A stretch of 64,000 nt of DNA, taken from Pseudarthrobacter sp. NIBRBAC000502770. Its GTDB lineage: Bacteria; Actinomycetota; Actinomycetes; Actinomycetales; Micrococcaceae. The DNA lies in contig NZ_CP041198.1 in the NCBI RefSeq assembly GCF_006517815.1, forward strand, positions 3,038,001 through 3,102,000. Direction: 5' to 3'. The notes below the pieces were generated by a model that saw nothing but the letters and a program-made list of their open reading frames with translations, was not told the DNA's origin and searched no databases. Positions 6,290 through 14,106 of this stretch are shown here, in pieces (positions within the stretch are counted from its first letter, which is position 1; each line of letters begins with the position of its first letter). The position numbers and the translations under genes were made by a program.

Positions 6290-8337
6290 CCACACAGCAT
6301 TCCACCGCCGCGGACCCGACGCACCAACAGGGCGCTGCTGCCTCCGTCCCGCGGGTGGCACTTGTGGGCGTACATGGCTTCGGCGAACATCACCTCGCCA
6401 ACCTGGCCCGGCTTGAAAAAAACGGCGCACTGGAACTGGTAGCTGTTGCCGATCCCAATCCGCCGCACCCCGGCACCCTCGCCGGGTCGGTCGCCGTGTT
6501 CCCCGATTTCGCCGCGCTGCTGGCCGCCCGGCCGGGCGCCGACGTCGTCATTATTGCCACCCCGATCCAGACGCATGCCCCGCTGGCGGCCGCGGCGCTG
6601 GAAGCCGGAATGGACGTCTACGTCGAAAAGCCGCCGGTGGCGTCGCTGGCCCAGTTCGAGCAGGTCGTTGCTGCCGCGAACGGCAATGGCCGCCTGGTCC
6701 AGGTGGGCTTCCAGAGCCTGGGGTCCCACGCCTTGCCGGCCATCAGGGAGATGGTGGAGGCAGGGAACATCGGTACGGTCTTGGGCATCAGCGCCAGCGG
6801 CCAGTGGCTGCGGACCAAGGCATACTTCAAGCGGTCGCGCTGGGCCGGAAAACGCAACCTGGACGGCACGGACGTGGTGGATGGCGTGGCAACCAATGCG
6901 CTGGCCCACGCCGTTGCAACCGGGCTGCATCTGGCCGGGGCGCACACTGCTGCCGACGTCGCCTCCGTGGAAACTGACCTGTACCGGGCCAATGACACCG
7001 AAAGCGATGACACCTCCATCATCCGGGTCCGCACCGCGCCGGGAACCACGCTGTTGTGCGCCCTGACGCTCTGCGCGCCGGATCAGCTGGACCCCACCGT
7101 CACCGTGCACGGAACGCTGGGCGACATTACCCTTTCCTACACGAAAGACGAGGTGGTCATCACTACCCCGGACGGCGAGCGCCGGGAGTCGTACGGCCGG
7201 ACCGACCTGCTGGAGAACCTGCTCGCCTCCCGCGCCACCGGCGTGCCGCTGCTGTGTGGGTTGGAGGATACCGGTGCGTTCACCACCGTGCTGGAGGCCA
7301 TCCGCACTTCACCGGACCCGGCCCCGATAGGCGCCGAACACCTGGCCTGGGAAGGCGAGGGAGACGACGCCCACCCCGTGGTTCGCGGCATAGCGGACCT
7401 GATCCAGCGGGCCGTCAAGGCGCAGGCTACCTTCGCCGAACTGGGCGTCCCCTGGGCCCGCCACCTTCCGCCAGTCCACACGCTGAGCGTGGACGGCAGG
7501 CTCGTAGCCGAGTACCAGGACGGCAGCCATGTCCGTGCAGTCTCGTCCCCGCGCCCCTATCTGCACCCGGTCCGCACCCTGGGCGGCACCGTGGTCACGG
7601 ACCACCAGCCACTGGACCATGTGTGGCATCTGGGCGCCGGGGTGGCCCTGCAGGATGTGGACGGCGTGAACTTCTGGGGCGGACGCACCTACACCCGCGA
7701 AGCCGGCCAATACGTCTGGCGCCCGGACCACGGCAGCATCACGGTCACCGGCACCACCGCCGGGCAGCATGATGCGCGCGATGGCCGGCCCGGACGGCTG
7801 CAGGAGACCTTGAGCTGGAACGGCCCGGACGGCGCACCCATCCTCCTGGAGGAACGCACCTGGGCGTGGTCCGGCGTCGCGCCCGCCATCTGGCGCCTGT
7901 CCCTGGACTTCGCCCTCTCCCCCGCCGGAAACAAGCCTGTCAGCCTTGGCAGCCCGGGATCCAACGGCCGGTTCGGGGGCGGATACGGCGGGTTCTTCTG
8001 GCGCCTGCCCGCATGCGAAGGCGCCACGGTCTGGACGCCGGCAGGAAGCGGCGAGCCGGCAACGCACGGCAGCGTCACGCGCTGGATCGCCTGGGCGGGA
8101 ACGTTCGACGGCGGCCCGGCCACCTTGGTGTTCGTCGCCCCCAACGATGCTGCGGACCCGTGGTTCGTGCGGGTGGACGGCTACCCCGGCGTGGGGCAGT
8201 CCCTGGCCTGGGACTCACCTGTGATTGCCCGGCCAGGCAGCCCAGTGCGGCGCAGCATCACCGTTTTTGTGGCCGACGGAATCCTGGCCACGCCCGACGT
8301 CGAAACATTGATCCACCAGCAGGGAGACCCGTCATGA
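6286..8337 (+). CDS. Gfo/Idh/MocA oxidoreductase fused to a PmoA-like (DUF6807) domain
   Basis: A 683-residue fusion. Residues about 25-330 form a Gfo/Idh/MocA NAD(P)-dependent sugar oxidoreductase: the nucleotide-binding loop GVHGFGEHH follows PRVALV, and the family EKPP motif begins at Glu114. Residues about 410-680 match the PmoA-like family (DUF6807): DHVWHLGAG near the start, VNFWGGRTY, GGGYGGFFWR, WFVRVDGYPGVG. Such domains are found in carbohydrate-degradation loci but have no agreed biochemical role. The ATG at 6286 is chosen because it forms an ATGA overlap with the preceding stop; the stop in turn overlaps the next ATG. The fusion suggests the PmoA-like part acts on the same substrate as the oxidoreductase. 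The reaction is not known. Confidence 0.85.
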   Translation: MTTQHSTAADPTHQQGAAASVPRVALVGVHGFGEHHLANLARLEKNGALELVAVADPNPPHPGTLAGSVAVFPDFAALLAARPGADVVIIATPIQTHAPLAAAALEAGMDVYVEKPPVASLAQFEQVVAAANGNGRLVQVGFQSLGSHALPAIREMVEAGNIGTVLGISASGQWLRTKAYFKRSRWAGKRNLDGTDVVDGVATNALAHAVATGLHLAGAHTAADVASVETDLYRANDTESDDTSIIRVRTAPGTTLLCALTLCAPDQLDPTVTVHGTLGDITLSYTKDEVVITTPDGERRESYGRTDLLENLLASRATGVPLLCGLEDTGAFTTVLEAIRTSPDPAPIGAEHLAWEGEGDDAHPVVRGIADLIQRAVKAQATFAELGVPWARHLPPVHTLSVDGRLVAEYQDGSHVRAVSSPRPYLHPVRTLGGTVVTDHQPLDHVWHLGAGVALQDVDGVNFWGGRTYTREAGQYVWRPDHGSITVTGTTAGQHDARDGRPGRLQETLSWNGPDGAPILLEERTWAWSGVAPAIWRLSLDFALSPAGNKPVSLGSPGSNGRFGGGYGGFFWRLPACEGATVWTPAGSGEPATHGSVTRWIAWAGTFDGGPATLVFVAPNDAADPWFVRVDGYPGVGQSLAWDSPVIARPGSPVRRSITVFVADGILATPDVETLIHQQGDPS

Positions 8338-9449
8338 GCCAAACAACAACCACTGCCGCTCTCCGGCGGGAGCCGCGTGTGGCTCCAGGCGCGCCGGCAG
8401 ACCGCGCCATCAAGCGGCGCCGGGTGCTGGACATCCTGGATGCCGCGGGCCGCGACTCCTTGCTCCTGACCACGAACACGGCCCTCTCCTGGTACCTGGA
8501 CGGCAGCCGGGTGCACATCAGCCTGGCCGGAGATCCCATCGCCGCCCTCCTGGTGGACCGCGATGGCGACCATCTGGTGACGTTCAACAACGAAGCTGCC
8601 CGGATTGCTGCCGAAGAGCTGCCAGCCGGTGTCAACCTGCACACCGTCCCCTGGTACGGGGACCTGCACCAGGCTGCGGCCGCCGTCGGCAGTTCCACCG
8701 CTCCACCGCTGGCGGAGGCGGACGCTGCCGTACAACTGCGCGCCGCCCGGCAGCAGCTCCTCCCCGCGGAGAGCGCCCGCTACTCCCATCTGGGCGCGGA
8801 GCTGGCAGGCATCATGACGGACGTCCTGTCCGCCGCCCGGCCGGACACCACGGAATTCGAACTCGCTTCAGCGCTTGCCGGGCGCGTGGTGGCGGCCGGC
8901 GCGGAGCCCCTGGTACTCCTCTGCAACGGCAGCTCCCGCAGCACCTTCCGCCACCCGCTGGCAACGCATTCCCCTCTCGGCAGGCGTGCCATGGCGGTGG
9001 CCTGCGCCCGCCGCGACGGCCTCATTGCCAACATCACCCGCTGGATCAGGTTCGACGACGGCACCCCGGAAGAGCGCGACGCCGAGGCCCGCATCGCGGC
9101 AGTTGAGGCAGAAATTTTCGGCGCCACGGTTCCCGGCGCACGGCTGGACAGGATCTTCGCCGGTATCCAGGCCGCCTACGTCCGCCATGGTTTCGGGGCG
9201 GACCAATGGGAGCAGCACCATCAGGGCGGCGCTGCCGGTTACGCGGGCCGGGACCCCCGGGCGACGTCCGCCGCGACGGACACGGTGGTCCTGAACCAGG
9301 CGTTCACCTGGAACCCGTCGGGTCCCGGCGTCAAGATCGAGGATACGGTGCAGCTCACGGCGTCCGGACTGCAGGTCCTTACCGTGGACCCCCGCTGGCC
9401 GGTGGCCACCGTGAACGGGCTGGACCGGCCGGTGACGCTGCAGCTGTAA
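8334..9449 (+). CDS. M24 (Xaa-Pro aminopeptidase fold) family protein, probably not a metallopeptidase
   Basis: A 371-residue protein with a creatinase-like N-terminal domain (about 30-140) and an M24 pita-bread domain (about 150-350). In active M24 enzymes five residues bind two metals: Asp, Asp, His, Glu, Glu. By motif position the first Asp appears to be Val222, the second is Asn233 (NITRW instead of DITRT), the histidine is kept at 295/296 (HHQGG), the first Glu is Asn327 (WNPSGPG instead of EPG) and the last Glu is kept (Glu336 in VKIED). With three of five ligands changed it is unlikely to act as a dinuclear metallopeptidase. It may be a creatinase-like enzyme needing no metal, or a binding protein. 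It is coupled by ATGA to the PmoA fusion gene. Confidence 0.75.
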   Translation: MSQTTTTAALRREPRVAPGAPADRAIKRRRVLDILDAAGRDSLLLTTNTALSWYLDGSRVHISLAGDPIAALLVDRDGDHLVTFNNEAARIAAEELPAGVNLHTVPWYGDLHQAAAAVGSSTAPPLAEADAAVQLRAARQQLLPAESARYSHLGAELAGIMTDVLSAARPDTTEFELASALAGRVVAAGAEPLVLLCNGSSRSTFRHPLATHSPLGRRAMAVACARRDGLIANITRWIRFDDGTPEERDAEARIAAVEAEIFGATVPGARLDRIFAGIQAAYVRHGFGADQWEQHHQGGAAGYAGRDPRATSAATDTVVLNQAFTWNPSGPGVKIEDTVQLTASGLQVLTVDPRWPVATVNGLDRPVTLQL

Positions 9450-9459
9450 CAAAGGTCTC

Positions 9460-9554
9460 GACGCGCAAATTCACTGTCGACCCGCGCGTACCCTGACGCA
9501 CCCCATACTTGGGCGCGTCCGGGAATCTGCGCGTCGGAGGAAAATTTGCGCGTC
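9460..9554. repeat. Intergenic palindromic repeat with GACGCGCA units
   Basis: GACGCGCAAATT (9460-9471) and its exact reverse complement AATTTGCGCGTC (9543-9554) bracket 71 bases that contain further GCGCGT cores near 9484, 9512 and 9530. The element sits between two convergent genes, where it may help end transcription from both sides. The repeated unit suggests a dispersed intergenic repeat family. Confidence 0.5.
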
Positions 9555-9644
9555 GCCAGGAGCCTCGCACCCCTACAACGCGCGCTCAGTCATGGCGGTC
9601 TGCGGGAGGATTTGTACTCGTCCCGTATCCGGTGAGAGAGCGTG

Positions 9645-11096
9645 TTACGTAAGCACCAGCTCACCGTCCACGCGGCGCGGGATGTGCAGCGGGTTGCCGT
9701 CATGCAATGCCGGGTGCAGGACGGGTTCCGGGGCGTCCTGGTAGGCCACGGGGCGCTGGAACCTGCGGACCGCCGTCGCGCCCACCGAGGTGAAGAGCGA
9801 CGTGGTGGCCGGGTACGGACCGCCGTGCTGCTGGGCCCAGTTGACGGCGACACCCGTGGGCCAACCGTCGAACAGTACACGTCCTGCGAGCCCGGACAGC
9901 TGCTCCACCAAGCCGGCAATGTCCTCGCCGGGCTGGGCGTGGAGCGTGGCCGTCAGGCTTCCCGGGACCGTGGCCAGCACTGCGGACAGCTCGTCCTGGT
10001 CCGCGTACTCGATGAGGATGGTGGTGGGGCCGAAGCACTCTTCGAGCAATTGTCCCGGATTGTCCAGCACCTTGGCGGCGGTGGTGGCGAACACCACCGG
10101 GGCCGCACCGTTGGCGGCTGCGTCCTGGTCTACGGTGCCGCCCACCACGTCCACCCCGTCCACGGAGGCAAAGCTGCGCAGCCCGTCCGGGTACGCCTCC
10201 GCAATGCGCCTGGTCAGCATGGCATGGGCGGCCTTGTCCTTGCTGGCCTCCGCCACGCCTGCCGCGAAGGACGTTCCGGCGGGGATGAACACCAGGCCTG
10301 GCTTGGTGCAGAACTGGCCGGCACCAAGGGTGAAGGATCCTGCCAGCCCCGCGGCGAGTTCCACGGAGCGCTCCCGCAGCGCGGCCGCCGTGATGACCAC
10401 GGGGTTCAGGCTGCCCAGCTCCCCATAGAACGGGATGGGGTCCGGACGGGAGGTGGCGAGGTCGAACAGGGCACGGCCGCCGGGAATGGACCCGGTGAAG
10501 CCCACGGCCTTGATGGCGGGATCCTGCACCAGTGCCGTGCCCACCTCGCGGCCGCTGACCAGGGCGAACAGGCCTTCCGGTGCACCCGCCCCGCGCAGGG
10601 CCTCCGCGACGATGGCGGCGGTCCGTTCCGAAAGGCGGAGGTGGCCCGAGTGCGCCTTGACGATCACGGAACAGCCGACGGCGAGCGCCGAGGCGGTGTC
10701 GCCCCCGGCCACGGAGAAGGCAAAGGGAAAATTCGAGGCCGAGAACACCGCGACGGGGCCGATGGGCCGGAGGATGCGGCGCAGGTCGGGCTTGGGCGGG
10801 GCGGCTGAGGGGTCCGCGTGGTCGATGATCGCTTCGAGGTAGGAGCCCTCGGTGATGACGCCCGCGAACAGCCGCAGCTGGCCGGTGGTGCGCGCAACCT
10901 CCCCCGTCAGGCGTGGGACGCCCAGGCTGGTCTCGGCATCGGCGATCTCCACCAGTTCGGCGGCGTTGGCATCCAGCGCGTCGGCCACCGCGTTAAGCCA
11001 TCCCGCACGCTCTGCATCAGATGCGGCCGCGGAGATCCTGGCTGCCGCCGTGGCGGCAGCGGTGAGTTCGGACAGGGAAAGTGTTGCTGTTGTCAC
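9645..11096 (-). CDS. Aldehyde dehydrogenase (NADP+), alpha-ketoglutaric-semialdehyde dehydrogenase type
   Basis: A 483-residue aldehyde dehydrogenase. Seen motifs are SNFPFAF with Asn122, FTGSIPGGRAL at about 200-210, ELG with general base Glu226, and catalytic Cys263 in GAGQFCTKPG. The short form and the FCTKPG active-site context match the KGSA dehydrogenase group that oxidises 2,5-dioxopentanoate (alpha-ketoglutaric semialdehyde) to 2-oxoglutarate. That is the step after KdgD, whose gene is two genes upstream in the same leftward operon. The start is GTG at 11096 with a weak ribosome-binding site. It is the last gene of the operon and ends beside the palindromic repeat. The substrate assignment rests on family and context. 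Confidence 0.85.
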   Translation of the reverse strand: MTTATLSLSELTAAATAAARISAAASDAERAGWLNAVADALDANAAELVEIADAETSLGVPRLTGEVARTTGQLRLFAGVITEGSYLEAIIDHADPSAAPPKPDLRRILRPIGPVAVFSASNFPFAFSVAGGDTASALAVGCSVIVKAHSGHLRLSERTAAIVAEALRGAGAPEGLFALVSGREVGTALVQDPAIKAVGFTGSIPGGRALFDLATSRPDPIPFYGELGSLNPVVITAAALRERSVELAAGLAGSFTLGAGQFCTKPGLVFIPAGTSFAAGVAEASKDKAAHAMLTRRIAEAYPDGLRSFASVDGVDVVGGTVDQDAAANGAAPVVFATTAAKVLDNPGQLLEECFGPTTILIEYADQDELSAVLATVPGSLTATLHAQPGEDIAGLVEQLSGLAGRVLFDGWPTGVAVNWAQQHGGPYPATTSLFTSVGATAVRRFQRPVAYQDAPEPVLHPALHDGNPLHIPRRVDGELVLT

Positions 11097-11126
11097 GTGA
11101 GGTACCTGTTCTTTTGGAATTCTTGG

Positions 11127-12230
11127 CTACAAAGCGTCCCGGAAGCGGAACCCCAGTCCGGGCTGGTCCGTGAGGGTCACCCGGCTGTTACTGAACCGCA
11201 CGGGCGCCGGCGCGTCCAGGATCCCCAGCTGTTCGAACGACGCCTCCTCGACGTCCTCCACCAGGGTGGGCTCCGCCAGCGTCAGCGCCAGCTGGCCGGA
11301 GAGTTCCGGCAGCAGGTGCGGCATGACCTTGATGCTGTGGGTACGGGCGAGCTCCACGATCCGCCGGAACGGGGTAATGCCGCCAACCCGGATGATGTTG
11401 GGCTGGATGATGTCCACCGCCTCCGCCTCGATGAAGTCGCGGAACCGGTAGATGGTGTGCAGATTTTCGCCGAGGGCGATGGGCACCGGTGAATGCTTGC
11501 GCAGCCTTCGGTAGGCCCACAGATCGTCCGCGCGGAGGGGTTCCTCCAGCCAGTCCAGCCCGAATTCGGCCAGGACCTCCAGAGCGCGCAGGGTGGTGGG
11601 CAGGTCCCAGCGCTGGTTGGCGTCGATCATGAGCCTGCGGTCCGGCCCCAGGACTGACCGCACTGCTGCCACGCGTTCGCGGTCCTCGCGGAGGTTCGGT
11701 TTGCCTACCTTGATCTTCACTGCCTGGTGGCCGGCCGCAACCCAGCGTTCGGTCTGCGCCACCAGCTCCTCCAGGGTGTAGTGCAGGTTCACGCCGGAGC
11801 CGTAGACCTCGGCTGACTCCTGCCGCTGGCCCAGGAGGCCGGTGACGGACGTCCCCGCGCGGCGTGCCTGCAGGTCCCACAGGGCAAGGTCCACCCCGGC
11901 CATCGCAATGGTGGTTAACCCTCCGCCGCCCGCTTCATGCAGTCGTTTCCACAGGGTGTCCCAGACAGCTTCGGGGTTCGCCGGCAGGCCGCTGACAAAG
12001 GGCGCGATGTCATAGTCCAGCAGCGCCTTGACCGCCTGCGGTCCGATGGTTGGCGTCCAGGAGAAACCGTGCCCCGCACCGCCGTCGTCCGTGTGAAGCT
12101 CCGTGACGATCACGTGGTTCTCCGGCGCCTCCGCACCCCAGTGCCGGCGGAGTGGGACGGTCAGGAGCCGGGTGGACAGGCCTGTGATGCGTGGGGTGCT
12201 GCGCGTGGCCGCGGCCGCCGGGGCGCTCAT
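11127..12230 (-). CDS. Enolase-superfamily (mandelate racemase/muconate lactonizing) sugar-acid dehydratase
   Basis: A 367-residue enolase-superfamily enzyme. Counting from the ATG at 12230, it has the KIK base pair (Lys172, Lys174), metal ligands Asp203 (IDAN), Glu229 (EEPL) and Glu255 (GEN), and a barrel histidine His305 (MPHLLPE). These are the residues that abstract an alpha proton from a carboxylate. In this operon the most economical role is dehydration of a hexarate such as galactarate or glucarate, or opening of a hexarolactone as in galactarolactone cycloisomerases, giving the keto-deoxy-hexarate used by KdgD. The kdgD stop overlaps the ATG as TGATG. Dehydratase and cycloisomerase cannot be told apart by eye. 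Confidence 0.85.
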   Translation of the reverse strand: MSAPAAAATRSTPRITGLSTRLLTVPLRRHWGAEAPENHVIVTELHTDDGGAGHGFSWTPTIGPQAVKALLDYDIAPFVSGLPANPEAVWDTLWKRLHEAGGGGLTTIAMAGVDLALWDLQARRAGTSVTGLLGQRQESAEVYGSGVNLHYTLEELVAQTERWVAAGHQAVKIKVGKPNLREDRERVAAVRSVLGPDRRLMIDANQRWDLPTTLRALEVLAEFGLDWLEEPLRADDLWAYRRLRKHSPVPIALGENLHTIYRFRDFIEAEAVDIIQPNIIRVGGITPFRRIVELARTHSIKVMPHLLPELSGQLALTLAEPTLVEDVEEASFEQLGILDAPAPVRFSNSRVTLTDQPGLGFRFRDAL

Positions 12231-13135
12231 CAATGCCCGGCCAGCTCGTAGCCCTTGGCGAGGATGGCCTTAAGCTCCAGTAGTTGGTCCTCCGTGGGAT
12301 CCACCAGCGGCGGGCGTACCGACCCGACCGGCAGTCCACCCAGCCGCAGCCCGGCCTTGACCAGCGACACCCCGAACCCCGGAGTCTGGTCGCGCAGGCG
12401 CACCAGGGGTGCATAGAACCCTTCGAGCAGGGCGTTGCGGCGGTCCTCATCCCCGGACTCATAGGCATCGTAGTAGGCCTTCGCAATTTCCGGGGCCATG
12501 GCGAACGCCGCGGAGGAGTACAGCGGGATGCCCAGGCCGCGGTAGGCGCCCTGGGTCAGTTCAGCCGTGAGGAGTCCGTTGAAGAACGCGAAGTCCGTCC
12601 GGCCCGTTGCCTTGACAGCAGTCACGATTTCCTGGGCCAGGCCAACATCTCCCAGCCCGTCCTTGAAGCCAATGACCTTGGGGTTCGCGGCCAGCTTCGC
12701 CATGGACGCAGCGGTGAACTTGGCGTTCCCGCGGTGGTAGACAATGACCGGCAGGCTGCTGGCACCGGCGACAGCCTCGATGTAGGCCACCAGGCCGTCG
12801 GTGGGGCCGGTCACCAGGTAGGGCGGCAGCACCAGCAGGGCGTCGGCGCCGGCTTCCTCCGCGGCGCGGGCGGCGGCGAGGGCGTGGCCCAGCGGTCCAC
12901 CGGCCCCGGCCACCACCGGGACCTTCCCGGCCACAACCTCGACGGCGGCCGCCACCACGGTGCGGACCTCGTCGATGCTGAGGGCGTGGAATTCGCCGGT
13001 GCCGCAGGCTGGAAAGACGCCGCCGGGCCCGAAGGGCAGCCGGGAAGCGACGTGCTCCTTGAGCAGTTCCACGTCAACGGCGCCTTCGGCCGTGAACGGG
13101 GTGACGGGAAAGAACAGTACGCCGTCGAATTTCAT
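12230..13135 (-). CDS. kdgD: 5-dehydro-4-deoxyglucarate dehydratase (KdgD)
   Basis: A 301-residue DapA-superfamily TIM-barrel lyase. It starts FDGVLFFPVTPFTAEG, carries GGVFPACGTGEFHAL, and has the Schiff-base lysine Lys158 (VIGFKDG) and the tyrosine Tyr133 (VYHRGNAKF). The YHRGNA and FPACGTGEF signatures separate KdgD from DapA and N-acetylneuraminate lyase. KdgD converts 5-dehydro-4-deoxy-D-glucarate into 2,5-dioxopentanoate, CO2 and water. The ATG overlaps the upstream stop as ATGA and follows AAGGAGA. It lies between the hexarate dehydratase and the epimerase gene, with the semialdehyde dehydrogenase last in the operon, which supports a complete route to 2-oxoglutarate. Confidence 0.92.
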   Translation of the reverse strand: MKFDGVLFFPVTPFTAEGAVDVELLKEHVASRLPFGPGGVFPACGTGEFHALSIDEVRTVVAAAVEVVAGKVPVVAGAGGPLGHALAAARAAEEAGADALLVLPPYLVTGPTDGLVAYIEAVAGASSLPVIVYHRGNAKFTAASMAKLAANPKVIGFKDGLGDVGLAQEIVTAVKATGRTDFAFFNGLLTAELTQGAYRGLGIPLYSSAAFAMAPEIAKAYYDAYESGDEDRRNALLEGFYAPLVRLRDQTPGFGVSLVKAGLRLGGLPVGSVRPPLVDPTEDQLLELKAILAKGYELAGH

Positions 13136-14097
13136 GGTGTCTCCTTGCTCCCGCCGCCGGCAGTAACCAGCGCGGAAGCCTCGTCGTTGAGGGTGGGTCG
13201 GGACGTGAGTTCGGTGCGCCAGCTGCGCCGCGGCTGCCAGCCCAGGAGTTCCTCTGCCTTGGCGATGGAGAAGGCGGGGCTGGTCCCGGTCAAGCCCGCG
13301 CTGATGTCTTCGCTGCCGGGCAGGAACCGGGGCATGAGCTCCGCCAGCGGCGCGGTTGCCAGGGCGTCCGCAGCTCCGACGAAGAAGGTTTCGCCGTTGG
13401 GAATGTCCGTCATTTTCCGGAGCAGCAGGTCAAGGAAGTCCGCCACATCCCGGGCGTCCACGTAGTTGAACAGGGCCGGCGCCGAAAGGGCGGGATCGGC
13501 CAGGCGTTCAGCCAGGGTGTGGCCCTGCTGGGTGGGCGCCCCCTCCCATTCCTCCGGTGAGATCACGAAGCATGGGCGGAATGCCGCGTACCGGATCCGC
13601 TCCCCCTGGGCGGCGGCGAACATCTGCACTGTCTGTTCGGCGATGAGCTTGGACAGCGCATAGGCGTTCCAAGGCTTCGGCGGCGTCCGCTCATCGAGCG
13701 GGAACGACGGCGGAAGCCAGTCCGCGGGCGAGCCGTAACCGAGCACGGTGGGGCTGCTGGCGGTGATGATTTTGGGGACGCCCAGCTCGGTGGCCGCGCT
13801 GATCACGGCGAAGGCGAGCCTGGTGTTGGTCCCAAAGATGACGTCCTCCGGCGCGCTGAAGGGGACGGCGATCGCTGCAAGGTGGATGACGGCGTCGGGC
13901 CTTGACTCCCGGAGGAGGCGCAGCGCCTCCCCCGGCGCCAGGAGGTCCGCGGTTTCCTGCACGACGCCGGGCGGCAGCTGGCCGGCGGGCACGGCGTCAC
14001 GGTCCACGGAGACCACCTCGTGGCCCGCCTGGGCAAGCCCCGCGACGACGCTGCGGCCCAGGCGGCCGGAGCCGCCGGTAACGAATATCCTGCTCAT
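13132..14097 (-). CDS. NAD-dependent epimerase/dehydratase family (SDR) protein, possible uronate or sugar dehydrogenase
   Basis: A 321-residue extended short-chain dehydrogenase. The NAD-binding loop TGGSGRLG is at 7-14, an acidic residue follows strand 2 (VDRD), and the catalytic pair is Tyr146/Lys150 (YALSK), with serines at 114-115. Uronate dehydrogenases are SDR proteins of this fold but shorter (about 265 residues). In this operon the protein could oxidise a hexuronate to the aldarolactone, feeding the dehydratase and KdgD, or epimerise an upstream sugar. It is spaced nine bases from the Gfo/Idh gene and coupled to kdgD by ATGA. The fold is sure; the reaction is inferred from context only. 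Confidence 0.75.
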   Translation of the reverse strand: MSRIFVTGGSGRLGRSVVAGLAQAGHEVVSVDRDAVPAGQLPPGVVQETADLLAPGEALRLLRESRPDAVIHLAAIAVPFSAPEDVIFGTNTRLAFAVISAATELGVPKIITASSPTVLGYGSPADWLPPSFPLDERTPPKPWNAYALSKLIAEQTVQMFAAAQGERIRYAAFRPCFVISPEEWEGAPTQQGHTLAERLADPALSAPALFNYVDARDVADFLDLLLRKMTDIPNGETFFVGAADALATAPLAELMPRFLPGSEDISAGLTGTSPAFSIAKAEELLGWQPRRSWRTELTSRPTLNDEASALVTAGGGSKETP

Positions 14098-14106
14098 GGT
14101 TGTTCC

